Below are positions 39,836-47,324 of a stretch of DNA of 47,636 nt, piece after piece (the first letter of the stretch is position 1; the number at the start of each line of letters is the position of its first letter). The notes under the pieces were generated by a model. The model did no database searches, had not been told where the DNA came from, and saw only the letters and a program-made list of their open reading frames with translations. The position numbers and the translations under genes were made by a program. The DNA is taken from IMG/VR virus record IMGVR_UViG_3300048930_000447, positions 1 to 47,636 of that record; one strand, written 5' to 3'. This DNA is from a virus.

Positions 39836-40326
39836 GCCGCCGCGCACGCGCGCGCTTCGACCGGCGCGTCATCCTCAACCCGGTGGCCGTGGCGATCGAG
39901 GGCGCGCAGAAGCTGTGCGTCAAGGACCGCAGCAACCTGCAGCGCATCGTCGACCTGGCCCTGCAGGCCTTCCGCACCGGCCACGACTGCGCCGCCCAGT
40001 GGCGCAACATGGCCGACGCCCTCAACACCGCCGAGTCGCTGGCCAGGGTCGGCATCGCCAGCGACGACGCCAGCCGCGACCGCATCGACGCCGCGCAGCG
40101 CGTGCTGGCCGACGTGCACCAGCGTCACGCCGAGCGCGGCAGCTGGACGCTGCGCGGGCCCGAGCTGCAGGCGCTTGACGACGGGCTGTGGGTCTTCCGC
40201 GTGCAGCTCGAGCACTGCAGCCTCGGCGAATTCGAGCGCGCCCGCCGCGACTGCACCGAGCGCATCCGCCAGGCGCGGGCCGGCAACGCGCCCGCCGGCG
40301 CGCGGCTGGTCGAAGGACACGCATGA
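39832..40326 (+). CDS. Hypothetical helical 164-residue protein
   Basis: Basic N-terminus MSRRARARFDRRVILNPVAV, then an all-helical body (LQRIVDLALQAFRTGHDCAAQWRNMADALN) and EFERARRDCTERIRQAR near the end. It ends in an ATGA overlap. The overall pattern resembles small helical accessory proteins of unknown role. Confidence 0.55.
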   Translation: MSRRARARFDRRVILNPVAVAIEGAQKLCVKDRSNLQRIVDLALQAFRTGHDCAAQWRNMADALNTAESLARVGIASDDASRDRIDAAQRVLADVHQRHAERGSWTLRGPELQALDDGLWVFRVQLEHCSLGEFERARRDCTERIRQARAGNAPAGARLVEGHA

Positions 40327-40571
40327 GCCACGACGACGATTCGCCCCGCAGCGCCACCGAGATCGGCGTGGGCCTGGCCCAGGCCTGCGCGCCCGCCTTC
40401 GCGGCCATGTCCATGACGCTCGACGACGCCGAGCGCATCGAGTTCCTTCGCGCCTTCCTCTGCACCTGCAGCGGCATGGTGCAGCAATCCGTCGGCCACG
40501 CCACCACCCGCGAGCTGTTCGAGTTCGTCGCGCAGCTGAAGCCTGTGGAGCCGCTGCAGCGCATGCAGTAG
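40323..40571 (+). CDS. Hypothetical 82-residue protein upstream of DGR target 2
   Basis: MSHDDDSPRSATEIGVGLAQ with a helical AERIEFLRAFLCTCSGMVQQ. It ends 54 bases before DGR target 2. Helical, with three cysteines (two in the CTC pair). Function unknown. Confidence 0.55.
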   Translation: MSHDDDSPRSATEIGVGLAQACAPAFAAMSMTLDDAERIEFLRAFLCTCSGMVQQSVGHATTRELFEFVAQLKPVEPLQRMQ

Positions 40572-40625
40572 CAGCACGCCCTTCATCCCAACCGGGCCGC
40601 AAGCCCACCACCAGGAGCACACCCC

Positions 40626-40997
40626 ATGCGATTTTCCGATCTGCCCGCCCTCGGGCAGCCCCTAGACGCCGGCCTGTTCGCCGGCATCACCACCACGCCC
40701 GACGGCAAGCACCACGCCGTGGTGCTGCTGCCCGACAAGCCCGATGCCAAGCTCACCTGGCAGAAGGCCGTGAACTGGGCCAAGAAGCTCGACGCCACGC
40801 TGCCGGCCCGCCCCGTGGCCGCGCTGCTGTTCGCCAACGCCAAGGACCAGTTCGAGCCCGAGTGGCACTGGACGTCGGAAGCCTTCGATGGCTCGTGCGC
40901 CTGGGTCCAGGACTTCGGCTACGGCTACCAGAGCTACGACCGCAAGAGCTATGAGGGCCGGGTCCGAGCCGTCCGCTTGATTCAACTCACCGCTTGA
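40626..40997 (+). CDS. DGR target protein 2, DUF1566/C-type-lectin-like
   Basis: A 123-residue protein that is essentially one variable-lectin domain: HHAVVLLPDKPDAKLTWQKAVN, then ALLFANAKDQFEPEWHWTSE and the variable part at residues 88-117 (GSCAWVQDFGYGYQSYDRKS then YEGRVRAVR). Twelve template adenines are substituted here. A ribosome site CAGGAG precedes the ATG. It is a paralogue of target 3, 25 bp upstream of it. No signal peptide or coiled coil, so it may assemble with another protein or act in the cytoplasm. Confidence 0.88.
   Translation: MRFSDLPALGQPLDAGLFAGITTTPDGKHHAVVLLPDKPDAKLTWQKAVNWAKKLDATLPARPVAALLFANAKDQFEPEWHWTSEAFDGSCAWVQDFGYGYQSYDRKSYEGRVRAVRLIQLTA
40889..40976 (+). repeat. 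DGR variable repeat VR2
   Basis: These 88 bases align to the template from its first base to GTCCGC without gaps. There are twelve adenine-position substitutions (for example TAC to TGC, AAC to GTC, GGC, TAC, AGC), none elsewhere in the variable part, plus the shared GT-for-TG swap. Identity stops at GTCCGC, four bases earlier than in VR1 and VR3. Confidence 0.95.
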
Positions 40998-41022
40998 TCC
41001 TTCAATCCTTCAGGAGCACACG

Positions 41023-41397
41023 ATGCGCACCATCACCGTCGCAGCCGCGACCATCGAACTGCAGGACGGCGAGCACTACGCCGGCCTGATCCTCAACGCC
41101 GACGGCACGCCCAGCCACCACCTGGTGCTGCGGCCCGAGGCCGATAAGCGCATGCCCTGGCAGGCCGCCGTCGAGCTGGCCAAGGACCAGGGCGGCACCC
41201 TGCCCACGCGGCAGGAGCAGGCGCTGCTGTTCGCCAACCTGAAGGACCAGTTCAAGGCCGCCTGGTACTGGTCCAACGAAGAGTATGAAGGCGATGGCTC
41301 GTACGCCTGGGGCCAGGGCTTCTACGACGGCAACCAGCTCGACGGCCGCAAGAGCTATGAGGGCCGGGTCCGAGCCGTCCGCAGATTGACCGCTTGA
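41023..41397 (+). CDS. DGR target protein 3, DUF1566/C-type-lectin-like
   Basis: A 124-residue protein similar in layout to target 2: HLVLRPEADKRMPWQAAVEL, PTRQEQALLFANLKDQFKAA, WYWSNEE, then the variable part at residues 91-121 (GSYAWGQGFYDGNQLDGRKS then YEGRVRAVRR). Twelve template adenines are substituted. A ribosome site CAGGAG lies 8 bases before the ATG. It ends 20 bp before the avd-like gene. Tandem with target 2, indicating local duplication of the target. Confidence 0.9.
   Translation: MRTITVAAATIELQDGEHYAGLILNADGTPSHHLVLRPEADKRMPWQAAVELAKDQGGTLPTRQEQALLFANLKDQFKAAWYWSNEEYEGDGSYAWGQGFYDGNQLDGRKSYEGRVRAVRRLTA
41295..41386 (+). repeat. DGR variable repeat VR3
   Basis: These 92 bases align to the whole template without gaps; twelve substitutions, all at A, plus the shared GT-for-TG swap. 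A TCCTTCAATCCTTC element follows 11 bases later, the same spacing as after VR1. Confidence 0.95.
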
Positions 41398-41417
41398 TCC
41401 TTCAATCCTTCTGAGCC

Positions 41418-41783
41418 ATGGCCCTGCACACCGACCTGCCGATCTACCGCACCGGCGTGAAGCTGCTCGCCCTTGCCATCAAGGTACAGCAGCAGATGCC
41501 GCGCGGCGTCAAGCGATCGCTGGGCGACAAGATCAGCACGCACATCACCGAGATGCTCGACCTCATGGCGATGGCCAACGCCACGCAGCATGCCGAGCGC
41601 GCAGCGCACATCGAAGGGCTGATGAAGCACCTGCGCGCCACCACGGTGCTGCTGCGCGTCAGCCATGACAGCCGCTTCGTGTCGCCCCAGCTGTGGGGCG
41701 AGTCGGTGCAGCTGCTCGACAGCATCGGCCGGCAGGGCGGGGGCTGGCTCAAGAGTGCAGCGAACAGGGCGCCTGCAGCATGA
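41418..41783 (+). CDS. avd: Accessory variability determinant (Avd-like)
   Basis: A 121-residue protein, close to the Bordetella phage Avd (128). The helical pattern (GVKLLALAIKVQQQMPRGVK ... DKISTHITEMLDLMAMANATQ ... AAHIEGLMKHLRATTVLLRV) fits the pentameric four-helix-bundle accessory protein that binds the reverse transcriptase and template RNA. It lies between target 3 and the template repeat, the usual DGR order. Its stop overlaps an ATG at 41780 in the reverse-transcriptase frame. Confidence 0.85.
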   Translation: MALHTDLPIYRTGVKLLALAIKVQQQMPRGVKRSLGDKISTHITEMLDLMAMANATQHAERAAHIEGLMKHLRATTVLLRVSHDSRFVSPQLWGESVQLLDSIGRQGGGWLKSAANRAPAA

Positions 41784-41954
41784 CGGTCAAGGCCCTCATG
41801 CCCGTGCGCAATTTGAATCTGGTCGTGCCGCTGGCCCACGAGGCCACCGCCATGCGCACCACGGACACCGCTGCCCACGTGCAGGACCGGTCCGGCGCAG
41901 TCGCCCCGCTGATCGGCGCAAGCCTTCGGAGCGGCGACGTAGATAGCACGACAG

Positions 41955-42046
41955 TGGCTCGTACGCCTGGAACCAGAACTTCAACAACGGCAACCAGAAC
42001 AACAACCACAAGAGCTATGAGGGCCGGTGCCGAGCCGTCCGCAGAT
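41955..42046 (+). repeat. DGR template repeat TR
   Basis: The 92-base donor for the three variable repeats. Read in the target frame it is GSYAWNQNFNNGNQNNNHKS then YEGRCRAVRR, with eight AAC codons. AAC can change at A to 15 amino acids without making a stop codon. It lies between avd and the reverse transcriptase and overlaps the first ten codons of the latter. The 171 bases between the avd stop and the TR (41784-41954) are probably part of the template RNA. Confidence 0.95.
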
Positions 42047-43138
42047 CCTGACCTGTTCCACCAGCTGGTGCTGGCCTACCTGGACTGCCGCCGCACCAAG
42101 CGCAACAGCGACAGCGCCCTGGCCTTCGAGGCGCGCCTCGAGGCCAACCTGGTCGACCTGCACGACCGCCTGGCCGACGGCAGCTACCGGCCCGGCCGCA
42201 GCATCTGCTTCGTCGTCCAGCAGCCCCGCGTGCGCGAGGTGTGGGCCGCCACCTTCGGCGACCGCGTGGTGCATCACCTGCTGTACAACCGCATCGCACC
42301 GCGCTTCATCGCGCGGTTCACGGCCGACAGCTGCGCCTGCATTCCCGGGCGCGGCACCCTGTACGCGGCGCGCCGCCTGGAACACCAGGTGCGCAGCGCC
42401 ACCGCCAACTGGACGCGGCCGGCGCACTACCTGAAGTGCGACCTGGCCAACTTCTTTGTGTCCATCAACAAGCGCGTGCTCTTCGAGCAGCTGGCGCGCC
42501 ACGTCACCGAGCCGTGGTGGCTGCGCCTGGCCGAGACCGTGCTGATGCACGACCCGCGCGCCGATGTCGAGATGCGCGGCCGCGCCGAGCTGCTGCAGCG
42601 CGTGCCACCGCACAAGAGCCTGTTCAACGCGCCGGCCCACAAGGGCCTGCCCATCGGCAACCTGAGCAGCCAGTTCTTCGCCAACGTGCTGTTGAACGAT
42701 CTGGACCAGCGCGTCAAGCACCGGCTGCAGGCGCCGCACTTCGTGCGCTACGTCGACGACTGCGTGCTGGTGCACGAGTCGCCCGACTGGTTGAACGCGG
42801 CACTGGCCGACATCAGCGCCTGGCTGCCGACGCAGCTGGACCTGCAGCTGAACCCGCGCAAGACCATCCTGCAGCCGGTGGACCGCGGCATCGACTTCGT
42901 CGGCCACGTGCTCAAGCCGCACTGGCGCCGCACGCGGCCCGGCACCGTGGCCCGCGCCGGCGACCGCATGCACCGCATGCCAGCTGATGACGTGCACCCG
43001 TCGGCCAACAGCTACTTCGGCCTGTTCCGCCAGGCCACCCACAGCCACGCCGACCGCGCGGCGCTCGCCAATGCCGTGAGGCGGCGCGGGCACTGCGTCA
43101 ACAGCGCCTTTACCAAGACCTTTCGCAAAGGAGCCTAA
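42017..43138 (+). CDS. DGR reverse transcriptase
   Basis: A 373-residue protein. Motif A is YLKCDLANFF (Asp142), the DGR-specific motif 4 is IGNLSSQ (residues 213-219; the usual RT form is QG) and the catalytic box is YVDD (245-248), followed by LNPRKTILQ and FVGHVLKP. It copies the template RNA into adenine-mutagenised cDNA. I start at ATG 42017, inside the TR. The same frame is open back to an ATG at 41780 that overlaps the avd stop, so a 79-residue longer form is possible. Three bases separate it from the ParB-like gene. Confidence 0.95.
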   Translation: MRAGAEPSADPDLFHQLVLAYLDCRRTKRNSDSALAFEARLEANLVDLHDRLADGSYRPGRSICFVVQQPRVREVWAATFGDRVVHHLLYNRIAPRFIARFTADSCACIPGRGTLYAARRLEHQVRSATANWTRPAHYLKCDLANFFVSINKRVLFEQLARHVTEPWWLRLAETVLMHDPRADVEMRGRAELLQRVPPHKSLFNAPAHKGLPIGNLSSQFFANVLLNDLDQRVKHRLQAPHFVRYVDDCVLVHESPDWLNAALADISAWLPTQLDLQLNPRKTILQPVDRGIDFVGHVLKPHWRRTRPGTVARAGDRMHRMPADDVHPSANSYFGLFRQATHSHADRAALANAVRRRGHCVNSAFTKTFRKGA

Positions 43139-43140
43139 CC

Positions 43141-45003
43141 ATGGACGCGATCACCATGCTGTCCGTCGACACGTTGCACGAATCGCCCTTCAACCCGCGC
43201 AAGATCTTCGACGACGCGCCCTTGCAGGAACTGGCCGCTGACATCAAGAGCGTCGGCCGCGTGCTGCAGCCGCTGCTGGTGCGCCCGCGCATCCCGCCGC
43301 TGTTCGGCAACGACCCTGAAGCCGCCGCTGGCCACGAGATCGTCTTCGGCCACCGACGCTACCGCGCCGCCATGCTGGCCGGGCTGGCCGAGGTGCCGTG
43401 CATGGTGCGCGCCATGGCCGACGACGAAGCCCGGCGCGCGCAGATCAGCGAGAACCTGCAGCGCACCGACGTGCACCCCATCGAAGAGGCCGAGGGCTAC
43501 CAGGCGCTGATAGACCAGGACGGCCAGACGGCCGACAGCGTCGCCGAGCAGTTCGGCAAGAGCCGCAGCTACGTGTACGGCCGGCTCAAGCTGCTGCAGG
43601 CCTGCCCCGAGATCCGCAAGGCCTGCCTGGCCGGCGAGGTAGGCGCTGAGGTGGCGCTGCTCATCGCGCGGCTGCGCACCTCCAAGCTTCAGGAGAAGGC
43701 GCTGGGGTACATCCGCGCCGACCACCGCGCCAAGCTCGACGACGGCGGCAAGGCGAGCTTTCGCACCATCCGCGACCTGCTGGCCGAGAAATTCACGCTC
43801 GACCTCAAGGGCGCGATGTTCGACGTGGCCGACGAGATGCTGCTTCCGCTGGCCGGTAACTGCATCACCTGCCCCAAGCGCAGCGCCAACGCCCCCGAAT
43901 ACGCTGACCTGGTGGAGAACACCACCACGCGCTGGGGCATGTCCAAGCCGGGCAGTGCAAACGCCTGCACCGACCCCGACTGCTGGGACGCCAAGAAGAA
44001 GGCGCACCTCAAGCGCGAGGCCGACAAGCTGGCCGGCGCCGGCAAGGTGGTGGTCGATGGCACCGCGGCACGCAACAGCATCAGCGCGCGCGGCGAGATC
44101 AAGGGCGCGTATGTGGCGCTGGCCGACGTGCAGGCTGCGCTGAAGCAGCAGTACGACAAGGCCAAGACGGCGTCCGCGATGGTCAAGGCCAAGCCCACGG
44201 TGGTGCTGATCCAGGACCCGCGCACCGGCAAGACCCACAAGGCCGTCAAGCGTACCGACCTGCAGGCCGCTGGCGTCAAGGTCACCGACGCCTCGGCGCA
44301 GGGCAGCGCGGCCGCCAGCGCTGCGCACGAGGCGCGCCGCAAAGCCGAGCGAGAGGCAGCCGAGGCGAAGGTCAAGCTCGAGTGCCAACTACGCCGGGCG
44401 GTGCTCAGCGACATCCGCGACCAGATTCTCGGCCGCGAGCGCGACGCCTTCGACCTGCAACTGGTGGCACAAGCCGCCTGGCGCGGCGTCGAGTGGCGCG
44501 CCCGCAACCTGATAGCCGAGCTGTGGGGCTTCAAGAGCGAGCACGAGCTCGACAAGCGCATCGGCCAGATGGACCTGCAGCAGCTCCCCCTGTTCGTCAT
44601 GGACTGCGCGATCGCGCCCGATTGCGTGGTGGAGTCCTACTCGCTCGACCGCAAGCCGACCACCCTGCTGCAGGCGGCCAAGCACTACGGCGTCGACGTG
44701 GACCAGGTACGCGCCGAGGTGGCGAAGAACGCTTCTACCCCTTCACCCGCTGCGCGGGCTGCAAACAAGGCGGCGCCGGCTGCGCGCGGCGTTCGGTACT
44801 GTTGCCCGGACACCGGCTCGACCTGGTCGGGCAAGGGGTTGCAGCCGGCGTGGTTGAAAGCCGCGCTGGCCAAGGGCCGCACCCTGGCCGACTTTGACCT
44901 CAAGGCCACGGCCGCCATGGCGGCCGAGAAACAGACCGACGACGCCGGCGTTGCCGGCGGGTGCGGCGCGCCTGTCGACGCGCTTGAGGAAACCGAAGCA
45001 TGA
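43141..45003 (+). CDS. ParB-like protein with C-terminal H-NS-type domain
   Basis: A 620-residue protein. The N-terminal ParB/RepB/Spo0J domain (LHESPFNPRKIF, HEIVFGHRRYRAAMLAGLAE, RRAQISENLQRTDVHPIEEA, then a helix-turn-helix TADSVAEQFGKSRSYVYGRL) is followed by a Cys-containing middle (CITCPKRS, ACTDPDCWD) and a long Lys/Ala-rich helix. Residues about 550-586 (VRYCCPDTGSTWSGKGLQ followed by PAWLKAALAKGRTLADF) match the H-NS C-terminal DNA-binding signature. It may bind or bridge phage or host DNA. It follows the reverse transcriptase at three bases. Confidence 0.85.
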   Translation: MDAITMLSVDTLHESPFNPRKIFDDAPLQELAADIKSVGRVLQPLLVRPRIPPLFGNDPEAAAGHEIVFGHRRYRAAMLAGLAEVPCMVRAMADDEARRAQISENLQRTDVHPIEEAEGYQALIDQDGQTADSVAEQFGKSRSYVYGRLKLLQACPEIRKACLAGEVGAEVALLIARLRTSKLQEKALGYIRADHRAKLDDGGKASFRTIRDLLAEKFTLDLKGAMFDVADEMLLPLAGNCITCPKRSANAPEYADLVENTTTRWGMSKPGSANACTDPDCWDAKKKAHLKREADKLAGAGKVVVDGTAARNSISARGEIKGAYVALADVQAALKQQYDKAKTASAMVKAKPTVVLIQDPRTGKTHKAVKRTDLQAAGVKVTDASAQGSAAASAAHEARRKAEREAAEAKVKLECQLRRAVLSDIRDQILGRERDAFDLQLVAQAAWRGVEWRARNLIAELWGFKSEHELDKRIGQMDLQQLPLFVMDCAIAPDCVVESYSLDRKPTTLLQAAKHYGVDVDQVRAEVAKNASTPSPAARAANKAAPAARGVRYCCPDTGSTWSGKGLQPAWLKAALAKGRTLADFDLKATAAMAAEKQTDDAGVAGGCGAPVDALEETEA

Positions 45004-45299
45004 GCACAGCCGACGACATCGACCCGAAGGCCGCTGCGCTGGAGTACTACCGCGCTGCGGTAGAGCGACGCGCACCGCTCTACGTGCCCGCGACCGTTTG
45101 GCTGCGCAGCCCTGTGCGGGGCGACTTTCCGGTTGGACACAACCTCGTCGCCCGCGCGGGCGCGCATGCTTGCACATCGAACCGCTGGGGCGCGTTGTCG
45201 GTCACGGCCGACAACGGGGAGCCACTGGGGATCAAGCCAGCTGAGTTCGAGCCCCTGACCTGGCAGCACAACGTAGGCCACCACGCGGAGGGCGCATGA
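45000..45299 (+). CDS. Hypothetical 99-residue protein
   Basis: MSTADDIDPKAAALEYYRAA followed by a beta-rich APLYVPATVWLRSPVRGDFP and a closing LTWQHNVGHHAEGA. ATGA overlaps at both ends make translation likely. No family recognised. Confidence 0.6.
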   Translation: MSTADDIDPKAAALEYYRAAVERRAPLYVPATVWLRSPVRGDFPVGHNLVARAGAHACTSNRWGALSVTADNGEPLGIKPAEFEPLTWQHNVGHHAEGA

Positions 45300-45487
45300 A
45301 CGTCATCGATCTGATCAGAGAACTCCAAGCGCTGCCGAACCAGCATGCGCCCGTGCGCGTCGTGACAGCCGCCGTGTTAATCGGCAGCGAATCTGAGCCG
45401 TACCATGAGCCACTGAGTGACGAAGACGCCACCGAGGCCGATGAAGTGCGGCACATGGGACCATGGGTCTTGATCCGGGGGCGATGA
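45296..45487 (+). CDS. Hypothetical 63-residue protein
   Basis: MNVIDLIRELQALPNQHAPV with an acidic SDEDATEADEVRHMG and a hydrophobic end WVLIRGR. Proteins starting with this IDLIRELQ...P motif are common small phage genes. ATGA overlaps on both sides. Function unknown. Confidence 0.6.
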   Translation: MNVIDLIRELQALPNQHAPVRVVTAAVLIGSESEPYHEPLSDEDATEADEVRHMGPWVLIRGR

Positions 45488-45996
45488 CGATGGGCGCCCG
45501 CGACATCCTGGCCAGCTGCGTGCGCGATGCGCTGGTCAGCAGCTGCGGCCTGTATCGCTACTGGCTGCTGCGGCGCTGGGCCGACGGCCCGATGCTGCTG
45601 TTCATCATGCTCAACCCGAGCACGGCCGACGCGGCGATCGACGACGCCACCATCCGGCGCTGCACCACCTTCGCCCTCGCCCACGGCTATGGCGGGTTCT
45701 ACGTGGTCAACCTGTACGCCTTCCGTGCCACCCAGCCGGCCGATCTGAAACGTGCGGGCTATCCGGTCGGGCCCGAGGCCGACGTGCACTTCCAGCGCCT
45801 GCTGGTCCGCTGCCAGGACGTCTGCATCGCCTGGGGCGCCAATGCCGCCGGCCTGGCCAGGCCAGCCGAGGTGCTGCAAATGCTGCGCACCGCGAGCCGT
45901 GCGCCGCTGTGCCTGGGCGTCACGCGCGGTGGCCACCCGCAGCACCCGCTGATGCTGCCGTCGGATCGGCGGCTGCAACCGTTCATCACCGCATGA
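45484..45996 (+). CDS. DUF1643 family protein
   Basis: A 170-residue protein. LYRYWLLRRWADGPMLLFIM, LNPSTADAAIDDATIRRCTT and GGFYVVNLYAFRATQPADL are signature stretches of DUF1643, and GPEADVHFQRLLV and AWGANAA follow. The family occurs in phages and bacteria with no settled biochemical function. ATGA overlap sets the start at 45484. Confidence 0.85.
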   Translation: MTMGARDILASCVRDALVSSCGLYRYWLLRRWADGPMLLFIMLNPSTADAAIDDATIRRCTTFALAHGYGGFYVVNLYAFRATQPADLKRAGYPVGPEADVHFQRLLVRCQDVCIAWGANAAGLARPAEVLQMLRTASRAPLCLGVTRGGHPQHPLMLPSDRRLQPFITA

Positions 45997-46244
45997 CCCT
46001 GCCCTACTTCACCGACGCCGAGGTCGACGACATGTGCGCCGGCCTGGTGCAAGACGCCGCCAAGGTGCGCCACCTGCGCAAGCTGGGCCTCAAGGTCGAC
46101 CGCAAGCCCAACGGCAAGCCGCTGGCCTGGCGCCCCGCGGCCGAGCCGGCGGCGCAGAATGCGGCCAGCGCCCCCAACATCGTCGGCCTGAAGGCCTGGG
46201 CGCAGCAAAGGGGGCAACGTGGGCAGAAAACGCAAGGACGGTGA
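45993..46244 (+). CDS. DUF4224 family protein
   Basis: An 83-residue protein: YFTDAEVDDMCAGLVQDAAK followed by VRHLRKLGLKVDRKPNGKPL, the DUF4224 pattern. Such proteins lie directly upstream of integrases, and this one overlaps the integrase start by 26 bp, suggesting an excisionase-like or regulatory helper; that role is inferred. Confidence 0.8.
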   Translation: MTLPYFTDAEVDDMCAGLVQDAAKVRHLRKLGLKVDRKPNGKPLAWRPAAEPAAQNAASAPNIVGLKAWAQQRGQRGQKTQGR

Positions 46245-47322
46245 CCCGCTGGGCCTGGCCGGCACCCGGCTGGCCTTCAGGCGCGGCAAGTTCTGGTACC
46301 GCCACCGCGGCACGCCCGAGCGGTGGCAGGACATGGGCACCGACCCCGCCCTGGCCAAGCGCCGCGCCATGCAGTACGAGCAGCCCGGCAGCAGCTACGG
46401 CACCGTGGCCTACTGGTTCGCGCTGTTCCTGGCCGACTGCCAGCGCCGCGCCGCGGCCGGCAAGATGAGCGCGCGCACCGTGGCCGACTACACCGGCTAC
46501 GCCGCCGAAGGCGGGCCGCTGCTCATCACCTTCGGCCCCATGCAGCCGCAGGACATCAAGCCCAACCACGTGCAGCAGTACCTGGACGAAGGCGCCACAT
46601 GCGGCCGCCCCACCCCGGCCAACCGCGAGCGGGCATGCCTGTCGTCCATGCTGTCGTGGTTGCTGCGCCAGCCCGAATGCCCGGGCGACTTCGTCGTCAA
46701 CCCCTGCATGCAGAAGAGCGGCGTGGTGCGCAACCAGGAATCGAAGCGCGAGCGCTACGTCACGCACCAGGAATACCGCGACGTGTGGGCCGTGGCATCG
46801 CGCTCCGAGCAGCTGCTGATGGCGCTGACCTACCGCACCCTGCAGCGGCCCGACAGCGACATCATCCGCTGGACCACCGCCATCGTGGTGCAAGACGCCG
46901 CCGGCGGCCGCGCGCTGCAGTTCCGCCAGAACAAGACCGGCCGGCTGTGCCGCATCGCCCTGGGGCCCGACCTCGAGCCGTTGATCCCGCGGCCCGTGGG
47001 CAACGTGCGCAAGCTGCACGAGCCACTGGTCAAGCGGCTGGACGGCCAGGCCTACACGTACAGCGGCATCGCGTCGATGCTGCGCGAGTCGATCAAGGTG
47101 GCCAACGAACGGCGCCTGGCGCGCAAGCAGGCGCCGATGGAGTCCTTCGGCTTCCGCGACCTGAAGGGCAAGGGCGCCACCGACATGTACTTCATCGAGC
47201 GCAACCCCGTGCAGCAGATCCAGCAGCTGCTGGGGCATGCCAACGTCACCACCACCGAGATCTACATCAAGGCCCGGTGGCGCGAAACCGCACAGCCCAA
47301 CAGCGTGAACCTGGGTGTCTGA
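46219..47322 (+). CDS. int: Tyrosine integrase
   Basis: A 367-residue site-specific recombinase. Catalytic residues by position: Arg210 (RTLQRPDSD), Lys239 (FRQNKTG), the FRDLK box with Arg313/Lys316 in place of the usual HxxR, His340 (LLGHANVTT) and nucleophile Tyr349 (TTEIYIKARW). The N-terminal arm-binding part is basic (GRKRKDGDP). It starts at a GTG with a strong AAAGGGGG ribosome site, overlapping the DUF4224 gene. It ends 135 bp before attR, where arm-type repeats lie. It should integrate into the 3' end of tRNA-Asn. Confidence 0.93.
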   Translation: MGRKRKDGDPLGLAGTRLAFRRGKFWYRHRGTPERWQDMGTDPALAKRRAMQYEQPGSSYGTVAYWFALFLADCQRRAAAGKMSARTVADYTGYAAEGGPLLITFGPMQPQDIKPNHVQQYLDEGATCGRPTPANRERACLSSMLSWLLRQPECPGDFVVNPCMQKSGVVRNQESKRERYVTHQEYRDVWAVASRSEQLLMALTYRTLQRPDSDIIRWTTAIVVQDAAGGRALQFRQNKTGRLCRIALGPDLEPLIPRPVGNVRKLHEPLVKRLDGQAYTYSGIASMLRESIKVANERRLARKQAPMESFGFRDLKGKGATDMYFIERNPVQQIQQLLGHANVTTTEIYIKARWRETAQPNSVNLGV

Positions 47323-47324
47323 GT

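Noticed and set aside
41693-43138. Retron or group II intron reverse transcriptase
   Set aside because: No retron msr/msd-like inverted repeats or intron domain structures are seen. The template/variable-repeat relation, the Avd-like gene and the IGNLSSQ motif point to a DGR.
42046-43138. A fourth variable repeat or second template
   Set aside because: The GGCTCGTACGCCTGG and GAGGGCCGG...CGAGCCGTCCGC blocks were found only at the template and the three targets.
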